64,000 bases of DNA from FACHB-T130 sp042747725 (GTDB lineage: Bacteria > Cyanobacteriota > Cyanobacteriia > Cyanobacteriales > FACHB-T130), in NCBI RefSeq assembly GCF_042747725.1, contig NZ_JBHZGO010000048.1, positions 124,001 to 188,000 of the forward strand, written 5' to 3'. The notes beneath the pieces were generated by a model. The model saw only the letters and a program-made list of their open reading frames with translations, searched no databases and had not been told where the DNA came from. Of the stretch, positions 8,737 through 16,961 are shown in pieces (the stretch's first letter is position 1; each line of letters begins with the position of its first letter). Made by a program: the position numbers and the translations under genes.

Positions 8737-9897
8737 TTAACACACTTGATACAGTAACGAGGTACCTGTTTTACTTTTAACGATAATTTGGCGATCGCGG
8801 TCAAACAGGACGGAACCAACCGTAACGAGTTGTTCGCTGTGAGTACGGATGTAATCGTGCGATCGCTTGTCAATTTGATAAGCGATCGCGCCATAAACTC
8901 GCTCCACCCAATCGGTGCTACCTGCTGCATCCAATTGGCGCAGGTATTTCAAGGCGTCTTCAGCAGTGGCACTCTTCAAAACTGCCTGCAATACCGGCGT
9001 CGGCAAACCTAGATTCGCACAATGAGCGGTCAAAATTTCCTGGCGTCCATCTGCCAAGTGATGATGGGTGTGAAAAATCCCACCCGCAAGTTTCATCAAT
9101 TTTCCGTGGTAGCCAAATAATAAAATATTCTTGACTTTTTGCACTCCTGATGATGCAAGCAATGGCCCCAGCCAGTTCGCTGTCTTAATCATTCTGTCAG
9201 GGTTAATCCCCAACCGCTGGGCTAAATCTAAGCCATTTTCCCCGATACAAAACACCAAACAATCGAAACAGCTAGCCTTCTGTTGCAGTTCCTCGCGGAA
9301 AGCCTCCAGTTGTCCGGGGGCACTCAGCGGTTGGGAAATGCCGCTTGTTCCGAGTAAGGAGAGTCCTTCCACAACCCCAAAGGCTTCATTTGAGGTGCGT
9401 TGAGCGAGTTGACGCCCTTCTGGCAAAATAATCGTCACCTGGATTTTCTCGTCAGGTTCCAGCATCCGCCCCAAATTTTCTCGGATCAGCCGCTGAGCAT
9501 AACTATAAATAGCAGGTTGGTCATCAGCACTCACCAAACGCCCAATCCCTTCACCGCCTTTGATCAGGACTGAGGAGTGAGGATCTAAAAACTCTTTTTG
9601 TTCATTTTTAATGTTTAAGGTTTCATTTTTAATTTCTACCAGCGCCCAGACTGGCGTGTTGCGGGTAAGGTCAAGGTTATCGCCGGGATCGCTGCGAGCG
9701 ATCGCTAACGCCATCCCCTCACCGATACCGGCAACCTGCTCAATAGGAATCAACACCGTTTCGGCGGGTTCAATTAAATCCACTGGTACGGCGTCCAGCG
9801 GTGGCTCACCTTGCCGCAACCAGCGCAGGGCGGCAACAGCGGCGGCACAGGCAAACACGGGCAATGTATATCCAGACCGAGGTTGGGAGAAGATCAT
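8737..9897 (-). CDS. cbiD: Cobalt-precorrin-5B (C1)-methyltransferase CbiD
   Basis: CbiD methylates C1 of cobalt-precorrin-5B in the anaerobic branch of cobalamin synthesis, using S-adenosylmethionine. The 386-residue protein opens with the family RSGYTLPVFACAAA stretch and contains the KGGEGIGR loop and the LLFGYHGKLMKLAGG core. Between WALVEI and LIKGG there are about 20 extra residues encoded by sequence resembling the genome's heptamer repeat (9569-9640), which looks like an in-frame insertion in a surface loop. It precedes guaA on the same strand. No cobalamin riboswitch was recognised upstream. Confidence 0.93.
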   Translation of the reverse strand: MIFSQPRSGYTLPVFACAAAVAALRWLRQGEPPLDAVPVDLIEPAETVLIPIEQVAGIGEGMALAIARSDPGDNLDLTRNTPVWALVEIKNETLNIKNEQKEFLDPHSSVLIKGGEGIGRLVSADDQPAIYSYAQRLIRENLGRMLEPDEKIQVTIILPEGRQLAQRTSNEAFGVVEGLSLLGTSGISQPLSAPGQLEAFREELQQKASCFDCLVFCIGENGLDLAQRLGINPDRMIKTANWLGPLLASSGVQKVKNILLFGYHGKLMKLAGGIFHTHHHLADGRQEILTAHCANLGLPTPVLQAVLKSATAEDALKYLRQLDAAGSTDWVERVYGAIAYQIDKRSHDYIRTHSEQLVTVGSVLFDRDRQIIVKSKTGTSLLYQVC

Positions 9898-10022
9898 TGT
9901 TTAATAGCGATCGCAAACACTGACAACAGTGACATTTGACATCAGAAGCTTCGGGATTTTATTGGAATGTGTCTGTAGATAGGTTAGTGTTCCTCGATTG
10001 ACGACACAGTTTAGAAAATCCC

Positions 10023-10355
10023 ATGAAAGCCATTATGAACTCAGTCACCAAGCCTCGCACTCAATTCATCTGCCAAGAAATTCGTCCCAGCACAGTAGTG
10101 CTAAGACCCAGCGGTTGTCTAGATAGTGTCACCAGCCCCGCCTTCAGCAAGTCTCTAGAGCAAGCCTTGGAATGGGCAACTGACACCGTTGTAGTGGATC
10201 TGCTGTCAGTCAACGCCGTGAAAAGGGACGGCGTCAAGTGCTTACTGGCGGGAATGAAGCGAGCCGTAGCACTAGGCAAGAATCTTTCGATTGAATTTCT
10301 GGATGTGGCGACGCAAACAGTTCTGGAATCAGCTCGGAACAACTTTGCGTTATAG
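10023..10355 (+). CDS. STAS-domain protein (anti-sigma factor antagonist-like)
   Basis: This 110-residue protein is a single STAS domain, the fold of SpoIIAA/RsbV anti-anti-sigma factors. The RPSGCLDS strand near the N-terminus matches the family's start. Where active antagonists have a phosphorylatable Ser in a DLSxVxxxDSSG loop, this protein has a DLLSVNAVKRDGV stretch, so the usual phospho-acceptor serine seems to be absent (Arg-Asp in its place). It may therefore be a phosphorylation-independent variant. No kinase or phosphatase partner is adjacent. Confidence 0.8.
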   Translation: MKAIMNSVTKPRTQFICQEIRPSTVVLRPSGCLDSVTSPAFSKSLEQALEWATDTVVVDLLSVNAVKRDGVKCLLAGMKRAVALGKNLSIEFLDVATQTVLESARNNFAL

Positions 10356-10713
10356 CAGTTGTCAATCAGCGTGAGATACATCGGTAGGTTAGCACAGAGC
10401 TAGCTGTAATAACCTACCGTGAAGTGTATTGAACCTGACGAGGTTGTCACCCCGTCAGCATTGGTCATAGCGATCGCCTTAACGGATTGACTAGGAAAAA
10501 CGGTTCTCGACTCAACTTTCGGGTGGTATAGATTTCTTCTTCAACAGTCGATTTATTAAATTGTGCTGCTATCTATATTTAGCTCTTCCAAACTAGAAAA
10601 TCCGTAAATATACTCTACTTATACCGTGAGTTCTCGCTTAGGTTTTATCTATGAGCCTGATGGCTCTCAATTTATTTTTAAACTGAACTGAATAGAAGAG
10701 GTTATGTCTGACT
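10356..10713. other. Spacer with a strong stem-loop
   Basis: No gene is visible. CGGTAGGTTA at 10382-10391 pairs perfectly with TAACCTACCG at 10410-10419, with further pairing inside the loop (ACAG/CTGT), 26 bases after the STAS stop; it probably terminates that gene. The A+T-rich right half should contain the promoter of the DUF4157 gene, whose start has an AGAGG box about 12 bases ahead. Confidence 0.55.
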
Positions 10714-12207
10714 ATGGCAACGCGATCGCACGACCCTCAAAAAGCTCCGCAGAATTCTACTTTCCTACCAGTCAATAGTCAGTTTCAGCCGCGCCCTTTC
10801 GCAGTTCAGGCGAAACCCCATCACGAAACACCAGACCTACAGGCACAACTGGAAAGTGCCCAGCGCTTTGGTCACAATTTCGCCAATATTTCAATCCAAA
10901 GTCCTGACATACCAATACCAACACCGCCACCGATTCAACGGAAGCTCACGATTGGAGAGCCAGGGGATAAGTACGAACAGGAGGCAGACAAGACAGCAGC
11001 AGAAGTGGTGCAGCGGCTTCATGCACCGATGCCTAGTTATGGAAGGGATATTAGCCAGCCCGAAAGTAAGTTGGCTCAAACAATAAAAACTAGCATGGTG
11101 CAAAACTCCAACTCTATTCATCAACAGGGAATGCCGAATCGTGAAAACAATTTGATGAGAAAGTTGGATGTATCCGCCCTCCAACGCGAAGTGATGCCAG
11201 AAGAGGACAAAGAACTCCAGATGAAGCCGACGCTCCAGCGCCAGTCTGGGGAGGGTGGAATGTCTGCTACACCGGATCTTGAAGCAACCATCCAACAGGC
11301 ACGAGGAAGCGGACAGCCACTGGCGCAGAGTATCCGCGAACCGATGGAGCAGGCGTTTGGGGCTGACTTCAGCGGGGTGAAGATTCATACGGATGCTCAA
11401 TCTAACCAGTTGAATCACTCAATCCAGGCGAAGGCATTTACGACTGGGCAGGATATTTTCTTCCGGCAGGGAGCGTATGAGCCGGGAAGCCGGGGCGGGC
11501 AAGAGTTGATTGCCCATGAACTTACTCACGTTGTTCAGCAGAATGGTAGTGCAGTGCAGCGATCGCTGCAACCGCAGCAAAAGTCCGTTATTCAGCGCCA
11601 GGGCGATCAAAGTCCGGCACAGCCAACAGCAGGATTTAGTGGAGATGTGGCAGGAGATTTAGACAAACTCTACAAACAAGCAGAAGAAGCTCAACCGGAA
11701 CTGTACGAAAAAGTCACTCAAATTGCCAATGAGACATCTGGGGTGGCAAAGCTACCTCAAGCCTTAAAAGGGCGAGAACGAGCGATGGAGAAAACAATGG
11801 CTGATTACAAAGGGGATGTTTCTAAATTAGTAGATATTGCACGCGGTTCTATTGTTTACAAGTCATTTGCTGACTTAATGGGTGGGCTAGATATATGCAA
11901 TAGAAATTTAACGCTGGTGCGAGAAAAGAATCGCTTTGCACAACCCACTCCGGCTGGCTATCGCGATATTCTTCTAAACGTTCAGCTATCAAATAGTCAT
12001 ATTGCGGAATTGCAACTTCATCTAACCCAAATTCTAGAGGTTAAGTCAGGTGCAGGGCATAAAATATATGAAGAGGTTCGGAAAATAGAGGCAGCAGCTC
12101 AAACAGCCGATCGGGCTTTGAACTCAGAAGAAAGAGCAAAAATTGAGCAGCTTAATGCAGAAGCAAAAGCACTTTACGATCAGGCTTTAGCTAACGCGGG
12201 TGGATGA
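10714..12207 (+). CDS. DUF4157 protein with C-terminal RelA/SpoT-like domain, candidate toxin effector
   Basis: This 497-residue protein has the layout of a polymorphic effector. Residues 1-75 are the Pro/Gln-rich leader seen on cyanobacterial DUF4157 proteins. A GEPGDKYEQEAD motif follows at 81-92, then the DUF4157 domain at about 190-277 with zinc-protease motif HELTH (268-272). DUF4157 proteins are linked to extracellular contractile injection systems and are thought to be cargo. Residues about 310-460 resemble a RelA/SpoT nucleotide pyrophosphokinase: DIARGS at 374-379, GYRD at 415-418, AELQLH at 431-436 with E432 in the catalytic Glu position, and H449 in the closing GH. By analogy with ppApp-making toxins it could synthesise an alarmone; this is inference. 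No injection-system genes are in the window. A 73-residue gene follows 94 bases downstream. Confidence 0.75.
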   Translation: MATRSHDPQKAPQNSTFLPVNSQFQPRPFAVQAKPHHETPDLQAQLESAQRFGHNFANISIQSPDIPIPTPPPIQRKLTIGEPGDKYEQEADKTAAEVVQRLHAPMPSYGRDISQPESKLAQTIKTSMVQNSNSIHQQGMPNRENNLMRKLDVSALQREVMPEEDKELQMKPTLQRQSGEGGMSATPDLEATIQQARGSGQPLAQSIREPMEQAFGADFSGVKIHTDAQSNQLNHSIQAKAFTTGQDIFFRQGAYEPGSRGGQELIAHELTHVVQQNGSAVQRSLQPQQKSVIQRQGDQSPAQPTAGFSGDVAGDLDKLYKQAEEAQPELYEKVTQIANETSGVAKLPQALKGRERAMEKTMADYKGDVSKLVDIARGSIVYKSFADLMGGLDICNRNLTLVREKNRFAQPTPAGYRDILLNVQLSNSHIAELQLHLTQILEVKSGAGHKIYEEVRKIEAAAQTADRALNSEERAKIEQLNAEAKALYDQALANAGG

Positions 12208-12301
12208 TTGACATTGACTGGATAACTCAGAGTAATGTCAGTATGCACTCAATAGAATCGGTACAAGCAGCGAATCAAGTTAACTAGCGGATCATCATAT
12301 T

Positions 12302-12523
12302 ATGGACTTACCACTCTACTGCATTGTAGGAGATCGACCCGTTAAGGCAATCGAGACGGAAGACGGGGGCATGGATGTTCTTGCCTACGAGTGGGATACT
12401 GGCGAGTTTAAGCGTGCAATGCAGTATCTTTCAAAGATTACTTTGGGAGACGGGGAAATAGATTATCTTTCTGAGAAAGAGTTTGAGCAGTATGTCGCAA
12501 AACTGCGTCAACAAGCATCATAG
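12302..12523 (+). CDS. Small acidic protein, candidate immunity partner of the upstream DUF4157 protein
   Basis: This 73-residue protein is acidic and soluble, with no family I recognise. Predicted strands occupy residues 3-35 and helices 36-72. Its position directly after the DUF4157/RelA-like gene on the same strand, its small size and its charge match immunity proteins of polymorphic toxins, which is the only basis for the proposal. An alternative is an unrelated conserved hypothetical gene. It starts with ATG and is not broken. Confidence 0.55.
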   Translation: MDLPLYCIVGDRPVKAIETEDGGMDVLAYEWDTGEFKRAMQYLSKITLGDGEIDYLSEKEFEQYVAKLRQQAS

Positions 12524-12830
12524 GCAGCAAAACCCCTTCACTCATCGTGTAGGGGTAAGGCAATTGGTCATTGGTCATTAGAGCGATCGCAACTGGCAGC
12601 TAGTAGATTCGTTCTGATTATTCTAAGTAATCCAAATCAACTTAGAGGATGTTGGTTTTACTCTCACAAACGACTGTTTGTGGGGCAAGACAAGGAAGTG
12701 TTTTTATTGACCAGAGCGGTTAAAGACAAGTTAACGGAGAAGGAATACAATCATCATCCCCTGCTCAGGTATCGGAGAGGGGATGATGATCGATCAAATG
12801 ATGGTTATCTCAGGTTGCCGCTAATCCAAA
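12524..12830. other. Convergent spacer with a 12-bp stem-loop
   Basis: No gene is supported here. ATCATCATCCCC at 12750-12761 pairs perfectly with GGGGATGATGAT at 12779-12790, which makes a likely bidirectional terminator between the small protein and the leftward pentapeptide gene. A short open frame running through it has no supporting features. Confidence 0.5.
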
Positions 12831-14057
12831 TCAACCACCCAATAAAGCCCTTGCCTTCGCTTCAGCAGGGGCAATAACTTTGTCCTTGAGAGAGGCGATC
12901 GCTTCCTCAAAAGCGTTATACCAGTAAGTTTCCAACACCCAAGGATAGCGCTGGAAATCTTCAAACATCGCGTATTCCTTATGGGCTGAAGTGTGCAGCA
13001 ATGGCTGCACCGGCACCGATTGCAGATTGGGAATAATGGCGTGCAATTCTTGAGGAATACTTCTAGGATCGGTGAGGTCGGCAATGATGAACCGCGAAAT
13101 CTGAGCCAGCGTCGAGATGGTTTGCGTCAGGTCTTTACTCGTCGATGTCTCGCAGTCTATAACCACCGGCAAATAATTATATTTGCGAAGCGCATCCAAG
13201 ATGGGCTGGCGCTCCTGCGTGCAGCGACCCAGAACCAGTATGACTTTAGAACAGATAGTGTTATTGAAATCGGGGATTTTTTGATTGTTGAGCAGCAGAC
13301 TGATAAACTCGGCAACTTCCAGATTGTCCACCGCGATCGCGGGTTCGCCAAAAGCAGTGATGACTAAACTCAACTGATTGGCTCCCTTCAGTTTTAATCC
13401 CAAAGTGGAAATCCCATATATTGAACACCCCTCAAGGTTGGCTTTCTCTAAATTTGTCCGCACCACCTGAGCCTCGCTCAAGTTTGCCCATCTCAGGTCT
13501 GCCTTGCGGAAGTCTGCCACGCTGACAACGGCTCGTCTCAGGTTTGCCCATCTCAGGTCTGCCCCACTGAAGTTGGCTTCACTGATTTGTGAATTGCTCA
13601 AGTTGGTGCCGCTGAGGACTGCCCGTTTTAAGTTGGTTTTGTTGAATTTTACCTTGCTGAGATTGGCAGCGTTCAGGAATGCGCCGTTGAGGTCAGCCCC
13701 GTCTAGGAGTGCGCCGCTCAAGTTTGCCCATCTCAAGTCTGCCCCGCTGAGGTTGGCTCTGCTGAGGTTGGCTCCGCTCAGGTTAGCCGAGGTCAGATTA
13801 GCCCCGCTGAAGTTGACTAAGGAGAGGTCAGCCCCGCTGAGATTGGCTGTGCTGAGGTTCGCTCCTCTGAGGTTAGCCATCTTTAGGTCTGGTTGGATTT
13901 GAGGATTCTGTTGTCTTTCCTCATTCCAGGCTTCCACTCCTTGTCTGAGCAAATCTAATTGTTGCTTGTTTGTCCTATTTTTTAACCCGGTTACAATCTC
14001 AATTACTGTAGGGTTTGTTTTAAAATCTAGGTTGTTTTTTGCCATATAGCTTTCCAT
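12831..14057 (-). CDS. Pentapeptide-repeat protein with C-terminal TIR-like domain (copy 1)
   Basis: The 408-residue product has about 30 A(D/N)LxX pentapeptides at roughly residues 62-215, which fold into a right-handed quadrilateral helix. A C-terminal domain of about 140 residues follows (about 260-400). It has the alternating pattern of a flavodoxin or TIR-like fold: a KVILVLGR strand, a helix, LPVVIDCE, a helix, a RFIIADLTD strand with a SIPQEL helix, then VPVQPLL. This domain is common behind pentapeptide repeats in bacteria but its activity is not known to me. A TIR-like nucleotide-binding role is an inference from the strand order. A paralogue lies 943 bases upstream. Start is ATG; MAKNN five residues in is an alternative. 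Confidence 0.85.
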   Translation of the reverse strand: MESYMAKNNLDFKTNPTVIEIVTGLKNRTNKQQLDLLRQGVEAWNEERQQNPQIQPDLKMANLRGANLSTANLSGADLSLVNFSGANLTSANLSGANLSRANLSGADLRWANLSGALLDGADLNGAFLNAANLSKVKFNKTNLKRAVLSGTNLSNSQISEANFSGADLRWANLRRAVVSVADFRKADLRWANLSEAQVVRTNLEKANLEGCSIYGISTLGLKLKGANQLSLVITAFGEPAIAVDNLEVAEFISLLLNNQKIPDFNNTICSKVILVLGRCTQERQPILDALRKYNYLPVVIDCETSTSKDLTQTISTLAQISRFIIADLTDPRSIPQELHAIIPNLQSVPVQPLLHTSAHKEYAMFEDFQRYPWVLETYWYNAFEEAIASLKDKVIAPAEAKARALLGG

Positions 14058-15000
14058 AAATCCTCTCTAAATTCAGAAACATTCAGTACTTGAACTCAGA
14101 TATCCAAGCATACTTCAAGTTATTGCGACTAGCGACTTCACGCTTTTGCAGGCAACTAATTCTTGTAAGTTTGGATTCAACAAATTAAGTAAGTACGTAA
14201 TTGCACGTAAATAGTTTAATTTGGTGATCTATATCTTAAGGAATACGATTTGAATATGGCTACAGTTAAGAGTGCGTATTTACAGAATCTTTAAATAAGT
14301 AGTATATTTACTGAGCTTAAAGGTAAATGTTGCAGGAAATGTTACTAAGAGTACAGACAAAAATGACATAATATGTATCAGGGCAGATGCCTTCTCTTGT
14401 GTTGAACTACGTGAGATTACGGGGGCACTCCGGAAGAAGAGGGTAAAAGCGATCGCCAGATAGCGATAGTGCTAAGGGTTTTATTTAGCCTGAAAAGCAT
14501 AAACTAAATGCCGTTCAACCGCTTTTGGGTAAGTTGAAAAAACCGTCGTCGGTTTTATAGCTTCGTTATCGGCTTCGCACTTACTCATGCGATCGGTACG
14601 CAATTCTAGAAAAACCACCCGGTAAAATTGAAAGCCAGTTTCCGCAGAAGTCGGCAGAGCTTTGTCAAGAGTCTTGCCACATTTTTCTCGACTCACGCCC
14701 GCGAATTCTGGAAAAATTTACCGGGTGTGCCACGCCAATTCCGACAGAACTTTGTAGCTTAAAATACAAATCCTGCTTCCGTAGTTGCAGAAGACACCCT
14801 AAGCAAGATGGCTATTTCAGCAAAAAATCAGCGTCAGCCATTGTAGAGGTACGGGATTGCCGTGCCGAAAGCCGTTGTTAAGACGATTGATTCTTTGGAA
14901 GTCCTAACGCCTTCAACCCAAGCGGGTGTGACTCCCTCAGCTAAAAATCGTTTCACCCGTCCATTGAGTTCGTCTGTGTCCTGAGCGTTGGGTAGTTTTG
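14058..15000. other. Long spacer with a gene relic
   Basis: This 943-base region between the two pentapeptide genes is A+T-rich on the side of copy 1. I accept no intact gene. A 71-codon leftward frame (14481-14696) has no recognisable features. Two diverged copies of a roughly 60-base segment, each with a CCGGTAAA- or ACCGGGTG-type core, occur near 14605-14660 and 14705-14755. A protein-like relic occupies 14834-15001. Confidence 0.4.
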
Positions 15001-15001
15001 C
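14834..15001 (-). pseudogene. C-terminal fragment of an unidentified protein
   Basis: Read leftward, this stretch is open for more than 50 codons and reads like real protein, ending in a TTAFGTAIPYLYNG tail before a TGA stop. There is no in-frame ATG, and the frame starts inside the stop of pentapeptide copy 2. A GTG at 14956 could start a 40-residue peptide, but a truncated remnant left by recombination is more likely. I cannot name the parent family. Confidence 0.35.
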
Positions 15002-16206
15002 TAACTTCCGCCCAGTAAATCTTTCGCCCTCGCCTCAGCGGGGGCGATAATTTTTTCTTCTACAGAAGCGATCGCATCTTCAAGGCTCTGATACTGGTAA
15101 ATGGATTGAGCGTAGGGATATTCCTGAAACTCCTCCGACACAGCCGCCTCTTTGCTATTCACTTGCACTAACGGTTGCACCGGCACCAAAGGGATACCCT
15201 GGAGAATTTTTAGTAATTCTTGGGGGATGCTGCTGGCGTCCGTGAAATCCACAATCATAAACTTCGCCATCCCAGCTACGGTGGAGATTGCCTCTATGAG
15301 TTCCGGCGTAGCTGCTTTTTCTAACTCCACCGACAAAGGCAAATAGTCATGTTGGCGAAGGGCATTCCGAATCCCCTCCAGCAAATCTTTCCGCCCATCT
15401 GCTTTGAAGCTGCCCAAGATCGGCACGATATTGGAGGCAACCGAGGGGAAAACCTCGCGGATTTTCTGGTGATTCAGCAACAAGTAAATAAACGTCGCTA
15501 CTTCCAGATTATCCAGCGCGATCGCCGGTTCCCCTGGCGGAGTAATCACCAAATTTGACTGGTTGGCTCCTTCCAGCTTTAACCCCCAAGACGAAATCCC
15601 ATAAACTAAGCAACCCTCCAGGTTCGCATTCTCAAAGTTAGTCTTGAACAACCTTGCCCCCATCAAGTTTGCCCCACCTAAATTCGTCCCGCGCAGATCG
15701 GCTCCTTGTAAATCCGCCCCAATCAGGTTCGCTTTGAACAAATCCGCCTCGCGGAGGTTCGCCCCGATTAGATTGGCTCCCCGCATATCTACCTCTGTGA
15801 GGTTCGCCCCCATCAAATTCGCCCCAGACAAATCGGCTTTACCAAGGTAGACCCAGTGCATATCTGCGCCTTCGAGGTTTACCCGGCTCAGGTTCGCCTC
15901 AAAGAGGTAGGCTTCGCTGAGATTAGCTTCAGTGATATCTGCCTCTGACAAGTCCGCTTTACTCAGGTATGCTCCCCGTAAATCCGCACCCCGAAGGTCT
16001 GTTTGATGCAGAGATGCCTGCATCAGATTGACTCCACTCAGGTCAGCACTGCACAGAGACGCCCCCATCAGGTTGACTCCACCCAAATCTTCCTGGCGTA
16101 AATCGGCTCCAATTAGATTTGGCGAGATTCCAGGACTCAATTTACGCCACTTATTCCAGGCTTCTACTCCTTGCTTGAGTAAAGCCCACTGTTGCTTGTT
16201 TGCCAT
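15001..16206 (-). CDS. Pentapeptide-repeat protein with C-terminal TIR-like domain (copy 2)
   Basis: This 401-residue paralogue of the gene at 12831-14057 shares its whole layout: a short helical N-terminus with a KQGVEAWN motif, pentapeptide repeats (ANLxx and ADLxx) at about residues 38-205, and the flavodoxin/TIR-like C-terminal domain at about 255-395. The latter has an IVPILGSF strand, a KFMIVDFTD strand, a SIPQEL helix and VPVQPLV. Both copies end in an IAPAEARAK-LLGG type tail. The sequences have diverged considerably, so the duplication is old. No catalytic residues can be assigned with confidence. Confidence 0.85.
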   Translation of the reverse strand: MANKQQWALLKQGVEAWNKWRKLSPGISPNLIGADLRQEDLGGVNLMGASLCSADLSGVNLMQASLHQTDLRGADLRGAYLSKADLSEADITEANLSEAYLFEANLSRVNLEGADMHWVYLGKADLSGANLMGANLTEVDMRGANLIGANLREADLFKANLIGADLQGADLRGTNLGGANLMGARLFKTNFENANLEGCLVYGISSWGLKLEGANQSNLVITPPGEPAIALDNLEVATFIYLLLNHQKIREVFPSVASNIVPILGSFKADGRKDLLEGIRNALRQHDYLPLSVELEKAATPELIEAISTVAGMAKFMIVDFTDASSIPQELLKILQGIPLVPVQPLVQVNSKEAAVSEEFQEYPYAQSIYQYQSLEDAIASVEEKIIAPAEARAKDLLGGS

Positions 16207-16961
16207 GCACTTCAGCTCCCCTCTCTTTTGGCAGATGCGATGATTGTTGGTTAGGCACCCACAAAGGGTACCCGACGATGTCTTGGCGGTTCAAATCGGT
16301 TCTCCTGCGCCCTGATATAGAGATGATACTGGTAGCAAATTCTCAAAAAACTGCTGAAATCCCCGTTTTCTGAAAGAAAAGGATTTGGGCAAAGGCAGTT
16401 CGATCGATTCACTAAGCGGCTTGTAGATATTTACTGAGGTTTCCTGGGAACCCTAAAAGGGATAGCGACTCTACTCTGACGACGAGAGCCGAGATTCCAA
16501 GTGCTGTCACCAGTCAGTCTTTGGGTAGAAAAAGTGGGAAAGAGATGTTTAAGGGAGGAAAGTCTGGCGCTGAATCCTTTTCCCGAAAAGACACTCCCTT
16601 TCCCCCTAACCCTTCCTTACAAGGGCAGGGGAAACCACCGAATCACCCTTTCCAAGGGGAAATGTTAACCGAAGATGTATTGGTTTTACGTCCACTGGTC
16701 AAAGTCACGATTGTTACCATTTATTAACTAGCGGCAGAGAGATTTTATTATTTTGAATGTTTGTTTCAAAGGATTGAGAAAGTTATCTGACTGCGGGAAG
16801 CTGCCCAACGGAGACTTCTCAGTCTATCGTTCTAAAACGTCCATCTTCGAGCCAAGACAGACAGGACTGTCGTCCGTGCTGTCGGCAAGAGGTCTGTTTA
16901 GTAGAGAGAAAGTCAGTGGTTCCCGATTCCAGCGTATCTAAATCAGTCGAGGAGTTTACCG
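16207..16961. other. Spacer without a supported gene
   Basis: This 755-base divergent spacer holds no credible gene. A short C-rich repeat segment near 16600-16660 (CCCTAACCC and AAGGGCAGGGG-type) resembles the palindromic mini-elements found elsewhere in the window. The pair of small open frames in the middle has neither ribosome-binding sites nor protein-like composition. An AGGAG box about eight bases before 16962 belongs to the MFS gene. Confidence 0.4.

Noticed and set aside
13504..13902. Long rightward frame antisense to pentapeptide copy 1
   Set aside because: Its repeated LRLAPLRS-type composition is only the complement of the five-residue repeats. The same effect appears at 15644-15850.
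14481..14696. 71-codon leftward frame in the pentapeptide spacer
   Set aside because: No recognisable protein features, no ribosome-binding site and no second evidence; part of it overlaps a diverged repeat.
16281..16316. A GGTTCAAATC-type stretch resembling a tRNA T-arm
   Set aside because: No acceptor, D- or anticodon arms could be paired around it.
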